Shown: positions 43,178 through 51,741 of the stretch, piece by piece
Numbering within the stretch: position 1 is the stretch's first letter
Layout of the letters: every line of letters begins with the position of its first letter
DNA from: DATLHO01 sp035539855
Lineage (GTDB): Bacteria > Bacteroidota > Ignavibacteria > OLB7
DNA length: 64,000 nucleotides
Direction of reading: 5' to 3'
NCBI GenBank assembly: GCA_035539855.1
Contig: DATLHO010000017.1
Location: 1 to 64,000 of the forward strand
Position numbers and translations under genes: made by a program
Notes under the pieces: generated by a model
Seen by the model: the letters and a program-made list of their open reading frames with translations, nothing else
Database searches by the model: none
What the model was told of the DNA's origin: nothing

Positions 43178-44710
43178 ATCCCAACGCTCGATCACATACT
43201 CCCCCGCCTCACAGGCCTTCGCGAGACTCGCGGCGACCGTGCGCGCGCGCTCGGAGCGCTGCGCTACGACAGCCGCACCGTCGCTGCCGGCGACGTGTTC
43301 GTCGCGATCAACGGACGCGATGACCACGGGCTCGAGTATGTCGGCGACGCGCTCGATCGCGGAGCGACGACGCTCATCATCGATGCGCCGGAGAGCCTCG
43401 ACGCCGCAACGCTCGCGCGCGAGGACGTCACGACGATCATCGTCGACGATGCGCGCGTCGCGATGGCGCAGATGGCGATCGCCATGCACGGCGACCCGTC
43501 GCGCCGCGTGAAGCTCTACGGCGTCACGGGAACCAATGGAAAGACCACGACGACCTGGGTCCTGCGCCAACTGCTCGAGGCGGTCGGCGAGCGGGTCGGG
43601 GTCATCGGAACGCTCGGCGCGATGGTCGATACGATCGTCCCCACCGGCTACACGACGCCGGAGTCGCCCGAGCTGCTGACAATCCTCAACACGATGGCCA
43701 CCGAGGGCTGCACCGCGGTCGCCATGGAAGTCTCCTCGCACGCACTCGCCCTCCACCGCGTCGACGGACTCGGTTTTGCCGGCGCGATCTTCACAAACCT
43801 GACGCAGGATCACCTCGATTTTCATGATTCAATCGAATCCTACCGTGACGCGAAGAAGCTTCTCTTCGACCGACTCGACGCAGATCGACCAGCAGTGGTC
43901 AATGTCGACGACGTACACGGACGAGCGATGGTTCGTGACAGCCATGCTCGAGTACTCCGGTTTGGATCAGCTGCTAATGCTGACGCACTCGTCACTGGAG
44001 TTCGATCTACAGCCGACGGCTCCGCCTGGAGTCTGAAGCTCGGCCCCTCCCTCGGCTCGGCGCAGCTCGAGCTGCGCATGCCGCTGGTGGGCCGGTTCAA
44101 TGTCTGGAACGTCACGGCCGCTCTACTGCTCGCGCTCGCCGAGGGCCATGACCGCGATCGACTCGTCGAGGCCGTCGCCTCGCTGCGCCCGGTGCCCGGA
44201 CGCATGGAGTCGATCCGACTCGACAACGGCGCGACCGCCGTCGTCGACTACGCGCACACTCCCGACGCGCTCGACAACGTCCTGTCGACCTTGCAGGAGG
44301 TTCGAACCGACGGCGGGAGAATCATCACGGTCTTCGGCTGCGGAGGCGACCGTGACCGCACGAAGCGACCGCAGATGGGCGCGATCGCCGCGGCTGGATC
44401 GGATCGGGTCATCGTGACCTCCGACAATCCGCGCAGCGAGGATCCGGCGGCGATCATCGACGCGATCGTCGCGGGCATCGACCGTCGCGACGGCGTCCAG
44501 TCGATCGTCGATCGTCGCGAGGCGATCATCGCTGCGCTCGAGAGCGCGCGCAGCGGCGACATCGTTCTGATCGCCGGCAAGGGACACGAGACGGACCAGA
44601 TCGTCGGCGACGAGCGTCGGCACTTCGACGATCGCGAGGTCGTGCGCGAGTGGAACCGACCGTTCGCCGCGCACGACGGTCACGACAGGGAGGACGTGGC
44701 GGCCGCATGA
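43178..44710 (+). CDS. murE: UDP-MurNAc-tripeptide synthetase MurE (meso-DAP type), start codon unclear
   Basis: A cytoplasmic ligase adding the third stem-peptide residue. The conserved N-terminal segment reads PTLDHILPRLTG...ALRYDSRTVAAGDVFVAING from about 43181, but there is no in-frame ATG, GTG or TTG before GTG 43295. At 43178, exactly where the initiator would be expected, is ATC. Starting at 43295 gives 471 residues lacking the first roughly 40 of the UDP-binding domain. Other motifs are GVTGTNGKTTTTWVLRQ (ATP loop), SHALALHRVDG, the DHLDFHDSIESYRDAKKLLF region with the carbamylated Lys, and SDNPRSEDP; the DNPR motif indicates meso-diaminopimelate. It overlaps murF by 4 nt (ATGA). Third-position bias is relaxed around 43820-44030. 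Confidence 0.9.
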   Translation: MPTLDHILPRLTGLRETRGDRARALGALRYDSRTVAAGDVFVAINGRDDHGLEYVGDALDRGATTLIIDAPESLDAATLAREDVTTIIVDDARVAMAQMAIAMHGDPSRRVKLYGVTGTNGKTTTTWVLRQLLEAVGERVGVIGTLGAMVDTIVPTGYTTPESPELLTILNTMATEGCTAVAMEVSSHALALHRVDGLGFAGAIFTNLTQDHLDFHDSIESYRDAKKLLFDRLDADRPAVVNVDDVHGRAMVRDSHARVLRFGSAANADALVTGVRSTADGSAWSLKLGPSLGSAQLELRMPLVGRFNVWNVTAALLLALAEGHDRDRLVEAVASLRPVPGRMESIRLDNGATAVVDYAHTPDALDNVLSTLQEVRTDGGRIITVFGCGGDRDRTKRPQMGAIAAAGSDRVIVTSDNPRSEDPAAIIDAIVAGIDRRDGVQSIVDRREAIIAALESARSGDIVLIAGKGHETDQIVGDERRHFDDREVVREWNRPFAAHDGHDREDVAAA

Positions 44711-46131
44711 GAATCGCATCCATCGGAGACCTGCTGTCGGTGCTGCCGACGGCGCGCCTGGTCGGTTCCGCCGGTGCGAAGCGCCGCGCGGTCGCCGGCT
44801 TCTCGACCGACAGTCGTTCCTTGAAAAAACGGGACCTGTTCATCGCGCTCGTCGGCGAGCGCTTCGACGGTCACAGCTTCGTCGCGCACGCCGACGGCGC
44901 GTCCGCGGCGCTGGTCAACGAGTCGTGGCTCGCCGAGCATCCCGACGTCGTCGCGCCGGTGCCGCTGATCGCGGTCGAGGACACGCTCCGCGCCTACGGC
45001 GACATTGCCGCGGCGCACCGCGCGTCGCTTTCGATTCCGATCGTCGCGATCGCCGGCAGCAACGGAAAGACGACGACCAAGGAGCTCGTCGCCGATCTGC
45101 TGGCCACGCGCTACACCGTGCTGCGCACCGAGGGTAATCTCAACAACCTCATCGGCGTGCCCGCGACGATCCTCAGGATCACGCACGAGCACACCGCGGC
45201 GGTGATCGAGATCGGAACGAACACGCCGGGCGAGATCGCACGGCTCTGCGAGATCCTTCGGCCGACGCACGGCGTGATCACGAACATCGGCGCGGAGCAC
45301 CTCGAGCTGCTCGGCTCGCTCGAGGGAGTGGCGGAGGAGGAGGGCGCGCTCTATCGAAGCCTGGCGGAGACCAGCGGGACGGCGTTCGTCAACCTCGACG
45401 ATCCGTACCTGGCGAAGATGGGCCGCTCGCTTCCGCTGACGGTGACCTATGGACGCTCGGCCCGCGCGGATGTTCGCGGACGCATCGGCCGTCTCGACGC
45501 CGACGGCGCGCCGTCGATCGAGATCACCGACCGCCGGCGCCCCGACGCCCGGCCGATCGCCGTGCAGTTGCGCACGCCGGGTGTGCACACCGCGGTCAAC
45601 GCGCTGGCGGCATCGGCGATCGCGCTGTCGATGAAGGTGACGCCGACGCGCGTCGCGCGTACGCTCGCGGCGTTCCAGCCGCGCGCCTACGCTGCCGGCT
45701 ACGCGCGGCTCGCGGTCGTTCGTACGCCGCTCGGCGCGACCGTGCTCAACGACACGTACAACGCGAACCCCGATTCGGTGCTCGCCGCGCTCGAGACGCT
45801 CCGCGCGATGAAGCCCGCGCGCGGCGGACGACGCATCGTGGTGCTCGGGGAGATGAAGGAGCTCGGCGCGAGCTCGGAGAGCGAGCATGCGCGCATGGGG
45901 CGGGAGATCGTCGAGCGTGGCGGCGTCGAGCGCGCGCTGTTCTACGGCGAGGCGATGCGCAACGCGCATCACGCGATCGACGGCGCCAGGGGAATCGACT
46001 CCAGCTTCTTCGACGACAAGCGCCAGCTCATCGACACGCTTCTGCGCGAGCTCACGGCGCACGATCTGGTGCTCGTCAAGGGCTCGCGCGGAATGAAGAT
46101 GGAGGAGGTCGTGGCAGCGCTGCTCGGATGA
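44707..46131 (+). CDS. murF: UDP-MurNAc-tripeptide:D-Ala-D-Ala ligase MurF
   Basis: 474 residues from ATG 44707; an in-frame ATG at 44650 lies inside murE. It adds D-Ala-D-Ala to the UDP-MurNAc-tripeptide, in the cytoplasm. It shows FSTDSRSLKKRDLFIALVGE (N-terminal UDP-binding domain), the ATP loop AIAGSNGKTTTKELVADLL, IGTNTPGEIA, NIGAEHLELLGS, and the C-terminal NDTYNANPDSVLAALETL typical of MurF. It is translationally coupled to murE by a 4-nt overlap. The stop is followed by a short gap with a small repeat before mraY. Confidence 0.95.
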   Translation: MRIASIGDLLSVLPTARLVGSAGAKRRAVAGFSTDSRSLKKRDLFIALVGERFDGHSFVAHADGASAALVNESWLAEHPDVVAPVPLIAVEDTLRAYGDIAAAHRASLSIPIVAIAGSNGKTTTKELVADLLATRYTVLRTEGNLNNLIGVPATILRITHEHTAAVIEIGTNTPGEIARLCEILRPTHGVITNIGAEHLELLGSLEGVAEEEGALYRSLAETSGTAFVNLDDPYLAKMGRSLPLTVTYGRSARADVRGRIGRLDADGAPSIEITDRRRPDARPIAVQLRTPGVHTAVNALAASAIALSMKVTPTRVARTLAAFQPRAYAAGYARLAVVRTPLGATVLNDTYNANPDSVLAALETLRAMKPARGGRRIVVLGEMKELGASSESEHARMGREIVERGGVERALFYGEAMRNAHHAIDGARGIDSSFFDDKRQLIDTLLRELTAHDLVLVKGSRGMKMEEVVAALLG

Positions 46132-46136
46132 TCCGC

Positions 46137-46158
46137 AATCCGAACTTCGAAATCCGAA
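46137..46158 (+). repeat. Short AATCCGAA repeat in the mraY leader
   Basis: AATCCGAA-CTTCG-AAATCCGAA places two direct copies of ATCCGAA directly before the mraY ATG at 46159. It takes the place of any ribosome-binding site. See also the repeats at murD and ftsA. Confidence 0.5.
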
Positions 46159-47283
46159 ATGCTCTATTACCTGGCCCAGTATCTCGAATCAGCGTTCCAG
46201 CCGCCGGGGTTCGGACTGTTCCGCTTCGTGACCTTTCGCGCGGCCGGAGCGGCGATCACGGCGCTCATGATCGCGCTGTTCATCGGGCCGCGGATCATCC
46301 TCGCGCTGCGCCGCCGCCACATCGGCGAGCAGGGCAAGCGCGAGGCACCGAAGAGCCACATGGCCAAGGCCGGCACCCCGACGATGGGCGGCCTGATCGT
46401 CCTGCTCTCGCTGATCGTGCCGTCTCTGCTGTGGTGCGACGTCAAGAGCGCGTACGTGATCCTCGCGGTGGTCGTGACGGTGTTCCTCGGCGGTGTGGGA
46501 TTTCTCGATGACTACCTCAAGGTCATCCGCAAGCTGCCGAAGGGATTGATCGGACGCTACAAGATCATCGGCCAGCTCGCGATCGGATTCGTGCTCGGCG
46601 GCGTGATCTACTTCTTCCCGGAATGGTTCCCGGGGAATTTCGAGCGGCTGCACACGTACACGACGGTGCCGTTCGTGAAGGACCTCGTGATCGACTTCGG
46701 ATGGATGTACATCCCGATCACCATGTTCGTCGTCACCGCGACCTCGAACGCCGTCAACCTCACCGACGGACTCGACGGACTGGCGATCGGAACGGTGAGC
46801 ATCGTCGCGCTGACCCTCGCGGTGATCACGTACATCTCGGGCAACGCGGTCGCGGCGGAGTACCTGAACATCCCGTACCTGCGCGGCGCCGAAGAGCTCG
46901 CAATCTTCTGCGCGGCGCTGGTCGGAGCCGGACTCGGCTTCCTCTGGTACAACTCCTATCCCGCCCAGATCTTCATGGGGGATACAGGCTCTCTGGCGCT
47001 TGGCGGCGCGATCGCGGCAATCATGATCCTCGTCAAGAAGGAGTACATGATCCCGGTCCTCGGCGGTGTCTTCTTCGCCGAGTCGCTCTCGGTCATGGCG
47101 CAGGTCGCATACTTCAAGTACACGCGCAAGCGCTTCGGTGAGGGACGCAGAATCTTCCGACGCGCGCCCCTGCATCATCACTTCGAAGAGCGGGGATGGC
47201 CCGAAGCGAAGATCGTCACGCGGTTCTACATCGTGGCGATTCTGTTGGCGATAGTGGGTGTTGTGACGTTGAAGATCAGATGA
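46159..47283 (+). CDS. mraY: Phospho-N-acetylmuramoyl-pentapeptide transferase MraY
   Basis: 374 residues and about ten membrane helices. It transfers phospho-MurNAc-pentapeptide to undecaprenyl phosphate to make lipid I on the inner face of the cytoplasmic membrane. Family signatures: KSHMAKAGTPTMGGLIVLLS, the Mg/catalytic GFLDDYLKV, NAVNLTDGLDGLAIGT, MGDTGSLALGGAIA, and RAPLHHHFEERGWPE near the end. It starts 27 nt after murF and is followed by the heptamer-repeat region before murD. Confidence 0.97.
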   Translation: MLYYLAQYLESAFQPPGFGLFRFVTFRAAGAAITALMIALFIGPRIILALRRRHIGEQGKREAPKSHMAKAGTPTMGGLIVLLSLIVPSLLWCDVKSAYVILAVVVTVFLGGVGFLDDYLKVIRKLPKGLIGRYKIIGQLAIGFVLGGVIYFFPEWFPGNFERLHTYTTVPFVKDLVIDFGWMYIPITMFVVTATSNAVNLTDGLDGLAIGTVSIVALTLAVITYISGNAVAAEYLNIPYLRGAEELAIFCAALVGAGLGFLWYNSYPAQIFMGDTGSLALGGAIAAIMILVKKEYMIPVLGGVFFAESLSVMAQVAYFKYTRKRFGEGRRIFRRAPLHHHFEERGWPEAKIVTRFYIVAILLAIVGVVTLKIR

Positions 47284-47285
47284 GA

Positions 47286-47452
47286 TGTCAGCTGTCTGAC
47301 TTGTCAGATGTCAGATGTCAGATGTTAGATGTCACATACCAGGAAGTGTCTGGTGTCAGATGTCAGATGTTAGATGTCACAAACCAGGAAAGACCTCCGA
47401 CTCCATCCGTCTCTTGTATGTGACATCTGACCTCTAACATCTGACCTCTAAC
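47286..47452 (+). repeat. TGTCAGA/TGACATC heptamer repeats with inverted arms before murD
   Basis: The whole mraY-murD gap is repeat. TGTCAGA-type heptamers fill 47286-47330. A 37-nt sequence at 47309-47345 is repeated at 47354-47390 with one mismatch. The inverse, TGACATC-type heptamers, fills 47421-47452: TGACATC, TGACCTC, TAACATC, TGACCTC. A fifth, TAACATG (47449-47455), contains the murD start codon. The left and right arms can pair into a long stem that would cover the murD start. There is no Shine-Dalgarno sequence. Confidence 0.85.
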
Positions 47453-48820
47453 ATGCCTACTCACACCGTTATCGGCTCCGCCCGCTCCGGCCTCGCGGCC
47501 GTGCGGTTGCTGCGTGCCGAGGGTGCGACGGTGTTTGTGAGTGATAGTCGTCCGGCGGTGGATGCTGCTGAGTCGATTGCGGCGCTCGAGGAGATGGGGG
47601 TCGAGTACGAGTTTGGAGGACACACCGACCGGGTGCTCGAGGCGGCGACGATCGTGTTGTCGCCGGGAGTGCCCGACACGATTCCGATCGTGCGCAAGGC
47701 GGTGGAGCGGGGGCTGGCGGTGGTCGGCGAGATCGAGATCGCCGCTGCGCGCTGTCGCGCGCCGATCGTCGCGATCACGGGCACCAACGGCAAGACGACG
47801 ACGACCGAGCTCGCCGGGCACATCTTCCGCACCGCCGGCCGACGGACGTTCGTCGCCGGCAACGTCGGACTCGCGTTCAGCGAGATCGCCGCGGAGGCCG
47901 ACGAGACGAGCGTCGTCGTGCTCGAGGTCAGTTCGTTCCAGCTCGAGCACATCGTCGAGTTCCGACCGCGCGTCGCGATCGTGACGAACGTGACGCCGGA
48001 TCACATGGATCGCTACGCGAGCTTCGAGGCGTACCTCGCGGCGAAGCTCCGAATCGCGGAGAACCAGACGAGCGACGACACGCTCATCGTCGGCGTCGAC
48101 AGCGCGCCGTTGCGCGAGGCGCCGTTTGCGGGCGGCGCGCACATGCTCGCCTTCTCACAGCTCGAGGAGGTCGCCAGCGGCGCCTGGCTGAAGGACGGGA
48201 CCGTGATGCTCCGGCTGCACCCGACGCTCGAGCCGGTCGCGCTCATCGCGGCCGACGAGATCCGCATCCGCGGACCGCACAATCTCTACAACGCGATGGC
48301 CGCGTCGCTCGCGGCCGCCGCGATGGGTGTCGAGCCCGAGACGATCGCGCGCTCGCTGCGCGAGTTCCCGGGCGTCGCGCACCGGCTCGAGCCGGTCGGC
48401 GATGTCGACGGCGTCGCCTACGTCAACGACTCGAAGGCGACCAACGTCGACTCGGTCCGCTACGCGCTCGCGAGCTTCGATCGGCCGATCGTGCTGATCG
48501 CCGGCGGCGTCAGCAAGCATGCGCCGTACGACGCGATCCTCGATCTCGTCCGCGAGCGCGTCAAGGCGGTGGTGCTCGTCGGCGAGGCGGCCGACGAGAT
48601 GCAGAAGGCCTTCGAGCCGCTCGTGCCGGTGCACCGGGCGGGCATGAGTCTCGAGGACGCGGTGGCGCAGGCCCGCCGGATCGCCGAGCCCGGCGACGTC
48701 GTCCTTCTGTCGCCGGCCTGCGCAAGCTTCGACATGTTCAGGAACTACGAGCACCGCGGCGATCGTTTCCGCGAGCTCGTTCAGTCGATGGCGACGGCGC
48801 CCGCAGGCGCATCGTCATAG
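47453..48820 (+). CDS. murD: UDP-MurNAc-L-alanine:D-glutamate ligase MurD
   Basis: 455 residues. It adds D-glutamate to UDP-MurNAc-L-Ala in the cytoplasm. Visible features: the N-terminal Rossmann part GSARSGLAAVRLLRAEGATV, the ATP loop AITGTNGKTTTTELAGHI, SSFQLEHIVEFRP, VTPDHMDRYASFEAYLAAKL, VNDSKATNVDSVRYAL, and LIAGGVSKHAPYDAI, all characteristic of MurD. Its start codon is part of a heptamer repeat (see the repeat entry). It is followed after 32 nt by ftsW. Confidence 0.96.
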   Translation: MPTHTVIGSARSGLAAVRLLRAEGATVFVSDSRPAVDAAESIAALEEMGVEYEFGGHTDRVLEAATIVLSPGVPDTIPIVRKAVERGLAVVGEIEIAAARCRAPIVAITGTNGKTTTTELAGHIFRTAGRRTFVAGNVGLAFSEIAAEADETSVVVLEVSSFQLEHIVEFRPRVAIVTNVTPDHMDRYASFEAYLAAKLRIAENQTSDDTLIVGVDSAPLREAPFAGGAHMLAFSQLEEVASGAWLKDGTVMLRLHPTLEPVALIAADEIRIRGPHNLYNAMAASLAAAAMGVEPETIARSLREFPGVAHRLEPVGDVDGVAYVNDSKATNVDSVRYALASFDRPIVLIAGGVSKHAPYDAILDLVRERVKAVVLVGEAADEMQKAFEPLVPVHRAGMSLEDAVAQARRIAEPGDVVLLSPACASFDMFRNYEHRGDRFRELVQSMATAPAGASS

Positions 48821-48852
48821 CGGTCTCACTTCGTACCGAGCGCATCGCAATC

Positions 48853-50058
48853 GTGAGAACAGGCACACATACCGGCTCCGCCTCCCAGGGCGTCCTGCAG
48901 TTCGTCGGCGATCTGCCGACGAGCGCGCCGGCGGCCTCTCCGGTGGCGGCGCGCGGACACAGCGACTGGTTCATCCTGCTCGCGGTGCTCGGTCTGCTGT
49001 TCTTCTCGGTGGCGTTCGTCTACAGCGCGAGCTCGAGCTTCGCCGACGCGCGGACCGGCTCGACCGAGACGTTCTTCTGGAGCCACGCGATCCGCGTCTT
49101 CGCGGGCGTCGCGATCATGCTCGTCGTCGCGCGCGTGGACTATCACTGGCTCGAGCGGTGGTCGAAGCCGATGATCCTCATCGCGCTGGGGCTGCTCTGC
49201 TACGTGCTCCTCGACGGCGCGCGGATGAAGGGCGCATCGCGCTGGATCGACATCGGGTTCATCAGCTTCCAGCCGTCGGAGTTCGCGAAGTTCGCGCTGA
49301 TCCTTCACCTGGCGGTGATGCTCGCCGACAAGCGCGACTACGTCGGCGATCTGAAGTTCGCGTTCGTTCCGATGCTCGTCTGGATCGCGGGCGTCTGCGG
49401 TCTGATCGCGCTGCAGCCGAACCTCTCGACGGCGATGGTGATCTTCACGCTCTCGATGATCGTGCTGTTCATCGGCCGCGCGAAGCTCAGCCATCTGGCG
49501 AGCGTCGTCGTCGGCGGACTGGTCGCCGGTGGCGCCTACGCGGTCTCGGCCGAGTATCGAATGAAGCGGATCATGTCGTACATCGGACTGCACTCCGGCG
49601 GTTCGGGCGATGGGCTCGCGGCGATGAACTATCAGCTCCACCAGGCGCTGATCGCAACGGGATCGGGGGGCATCGGCGGACTGGGTCCGGGACAGAGCCG
49701 ACAGCGGCTGTTTCTTCCGGAGCCGTTCGGCGACTTCATCTACTCGATCATTGCAGAAGAGTACGGCTTCCTCGGGGCGACCGCGCTTCTGGTCGTGTTT
49801 GGACTGATCGTCTGGCGCGGCATCATCGTTGCACGCCACGCCCCCGACGATCTCGGGCGCATCGCGGCCGCGGGCATCGCGCTGACGATCGGGTTCTACG
49901 CCCTTGTCAACGCCGGCGTCACGACCGGACTGCTGCCGACGACGGGTCTGCCGATGCCGTTCATCAGCTACGGCGGAAGCTCGGTGCTCATCAGCGCGGC
50001 CGCGGTCGGTGTGCTGTTGAACATCTCGCAGCAGGCCAACGTGATGCCGAGAGGTTGA
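48853..50058 (+). CDS. ftsW: Lipid II polymerase/flippase-associated FtsW (SEDS family)
   Basis: 401 residues from GTG 48853, with ten membrane helices after a roughly 40-residue cytoplasmic tail. SEDS-family motifs: GARMKGASRWIDIGFISFQPSEFAK, the LQPNLSTAMVIF segment, the large periplasmic loop region with NYQLHQALIATGSGGIGGLG, FGDFIYSIIAEEYGF, and the C-terminal LPTTGLPMPFISYGGSS. It polymerises glycan strands with FtsI at the septum. The stop overlaps the murG start by 1 nt (TGATG). Confidence 0.96.
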   Translation: MRTGTHTGSASQGVLQFVGDLPTSAPAASPVAARGHSDWFILLAVLGLLFFSVAFVYSASSSFADARTGSTETFFWSHAIRVFAGVAIMLVVARVDYHWLERWSKPMILIALGLLCYVLLDGARMKGASRWIDIGFISFQPSEFAKFALILHLAVMLADKRDYVGDLKFAFVPMLVWIAGVCGLIALQPNLSTAMVIFTLSMIVLFIGRAKLSHLASVVVGGLVAGGAYAVSAEYRMKRIMSYIGLHSGGSGDGLAAMNYQLHQALIATGSGGIGGLGPGQSRQRLFLPEPFGDFIYSIIAEEYGFLGATALLVVFGLIVWRGIIVARHAPDDLGRIAAAGIALTIGFYALVNAGVTTGLLPTTGLPMPFISYGGSSVLISAAAVGVLLNISQQANVMPRG

Positions 50059-51140
50059 TGGTGGCCGCACCTCGACTGCTGTTCGTCGCCGGAGGCACCG
50101 GCGGGCACCTGTTCCCGGCGATGGCGGTCGCCGATCGCTGTCGCGATCTGGCTCCCGACGCGACGATCGAGTTCATTGGCACACGCGGGAAGATCGAGGA
50201 GAGGATCGTACCTCGCGCCGGCTACCCGTTGAATCTGCTGTGGATCAGCGGGCTGTCGAAGAAGCTGTCGTTCGGAACGCTGATGCTGCCGGCGAAGATC
50301 GCCTCGTCGATCTGGCAGGCCAATCGCATCATCTCCCGGCTCCGGCCGCACGCGGTCGTCTGCGCCGGCGCGTACGTCAGCTACCCGGTCGGCATCGCCG
50401 CATCGATGCGCCGCGTGCCGCTGGTGCTGATGGAGTCGAACGCGTATCCCGGACTCGTCACGCGCAAGCTCGCGCCGCGCGCCAGCGAGATCCACGTCGC
50501 GTTCGAATCGACGCGGGGATTGCTCCGCAGCGACCGGGTCATCGTCAGCGGCAACCCGGTGCGCAAGGTCTTCGCCGAACGGTTCGACCAGGCCGAGGCG
50601 CGGCGACACTTCGGACTCGACACGGATCGCCCGACGATCTTCGCCTTCGGCGGATCGCTCGGCGCCCGCTCGATCAACAACGCGCTCGACGCGATCGCGC
50701 CGCAGTTGATCGCCGACGGAGTGCAGATCATCTGGCAGACCGGGACGACGTACGCGGGGGGTGAGCGCAGGGAGCCGGCGATGCATCGCTCGACCTTCAT
50801 CCACGAGATGGAGCTCGGCTACGCCGCTGCCGATCTCGTCGTCGCCCGCGCGGGCGCGACGACCGCGGCGGAGCTCGCGGCGGTCGGCAAGGCGTCGATC
50901 CTCGTACCGCTGCCGATCGAGACGGTGCGCCAGCGAGAGAACGCCGAGGCGATGCGGGATGCCGGCGCCGCACGCATGGTGCTCGACGCCGCGCTCGAGA
51001 CAGAGCTGCTGCCGGCGATCCGCGGTCTGCTTGCCGATCGAGACGCGCTTGCGCGCATGGGAGCGTCCGCACGACTGCTCGCGGTGCTCGACGCCGACGA
51101 GAGAATTGCACGGAGCGTGCTGAAGTTCACGCAGAATTGA
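50058..51140 (+). CDS. murG: UDP-GlcNAc:lipid I transferase MurG
   Basis: 360 residues from ATG 50058 (MVAAPRLLFVAGGTGGHLFP); the frame upstream to 49158 is a shadow of ftsW. It converts lipid I to lipid II at the inner face of the membrane. Features: the GGTGGHLFPAMAVAD glycine loop, FIGTRGKIEERIVPRAGY, MESNAYPGLVTRKLAPRA, SGNPVRKVF, AFGGSLGARSINNAL, and the donor-site ARAGATTAAELAAVGKASIL-P-PIETVRQRENAE. It overlaps ftsW by 1 nt and is followed after 7 nt by a small membrane-protein gene. Confidence 0.96.
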   Translation: MVAAPRLLFVAGGTGGHLFPAMAVADRCRDLAPDATIEFIGTRGKIEERIVPRAGYPLNLLWISGLSKKLSFGTLMLPAKIASSIWQANRIISRLRPHAVVCAGAYVSYPVGIAASMRRVPLVLMESNAYPGLVTRKLAPRASEIHVAFESTRGLLRSDRVIVSGNPVRKVFAERFDQAEARRHFGLDTDRPTIFAFGGSLGARSINNALDAIAPQLIADGVQIIWQTGTTYAGGERREPAMHRSTFIHEMELGYAAADLVVARAGATTAAELAAVGKASILVPLPIETVRQRENAEAMRDAGAARMVLDAALETELLPAIRGLLADRDALARMGASARLLAVLDADERIARSVLKFTQN

Positions 51141-51147
51141 GCGGGAC

Positions 51148-51696
51148 ATGAAAGAAGAGCGCTTCCGACATCGCCTCGACATCTTCTACCTGGCCACGAT
51201 CGGCTACGGTGTGACCCTGCTCGCCTACGCCGCGATCAAGGGCCTCTGGATCGACGGGCGATTCGAGGTGGTGTGGAAGGAGGATCCGATCGTCTACCTG
51301 CTGGCGCTCTGTGCCGTGCTCTCGGCGATGGCGCTCGTGGTCTCGGCGATTCTCAACCGCAAGCTCATCGTGCGCGAGGACGAGCTGGTTCTGCGCACGC
51401 GATTCGCCGAGCGCGTGCTGCGCGCCGCCGATGTCGAGTGGATCGCGTTTCGATCCGAGCCGCGCGCCGCTGCGCGCGCCGGGCGTGCGTGGCCGGTCGC
51501 GCGACTGAAGCTCAAGGGCGAGCGGCGCCGTCGGAGGATCCGACCGGGAAGCTTCGAGCGCAGTGAGGAGCTCGTGCGCACGCTGCGCGACTGGGCGCGC
51601 GCCAACAACGTCGAGCTGCTGATCCGACGCCGCGTCAAGGCTCAGGAGGCCGATGGCGCGGGACCGGCGATCGATCCGCAGAGCTCCGACCGATAA
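51148..51696 (+). CDS. Two-TM protein with PH-like domain inside the dcw cluster
   Basis: 182 residues, unrecognised by name. Two membrane helices (about 14-31, YLATIGYGVTLLAYAAIKG; and 46-68, IVYLLALCAVLSAMALVVSA) are followed by a cytoplasmic domain that looks like a small bacterial PH domain: a strand series NRKLIVREDELVLRTRFAER, VLRAADVEWIAFR, VARLKLKGERRRRRIRPGSF, then a C-terminal helix SEELVRTLRDWARANNVELL. It starts 7 nt after murG and ends 25 nt before murC, so it is part of the operon. No known dcw gene has this layout; a membrane-associated adaptor is a guess. Confidence 0.75.
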   Translation: MKEERFRHRLDIFYLATIGYGVTLLAYAAIKGLWIDGRFEVVWKEDPIVYLLALCAVLSAMALVVSAILNRKLIVREDELVLRTRFAERVLRAADVEWIAFRSEPRAAARAGRAWPVARLKLKGERRRRRIRPGSFERSEELVRTLRDWARANNVELLIRRRVKAQEADGAGPAIDPQSSDR

Positions 51697-51741
51697 TCAA
51701 GGGTAATCACCGAGCGCTGAATGCGCCTCGCTACGGACCAT

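Noticed and set aside
43239..43511. Alternative frame with GTG at 43239 as a rescue start for murE by frameshift
   Set aside because: It is in a different frame from both the conserved N-terminal residues and the body of MurE, so it does not explain the missing start.
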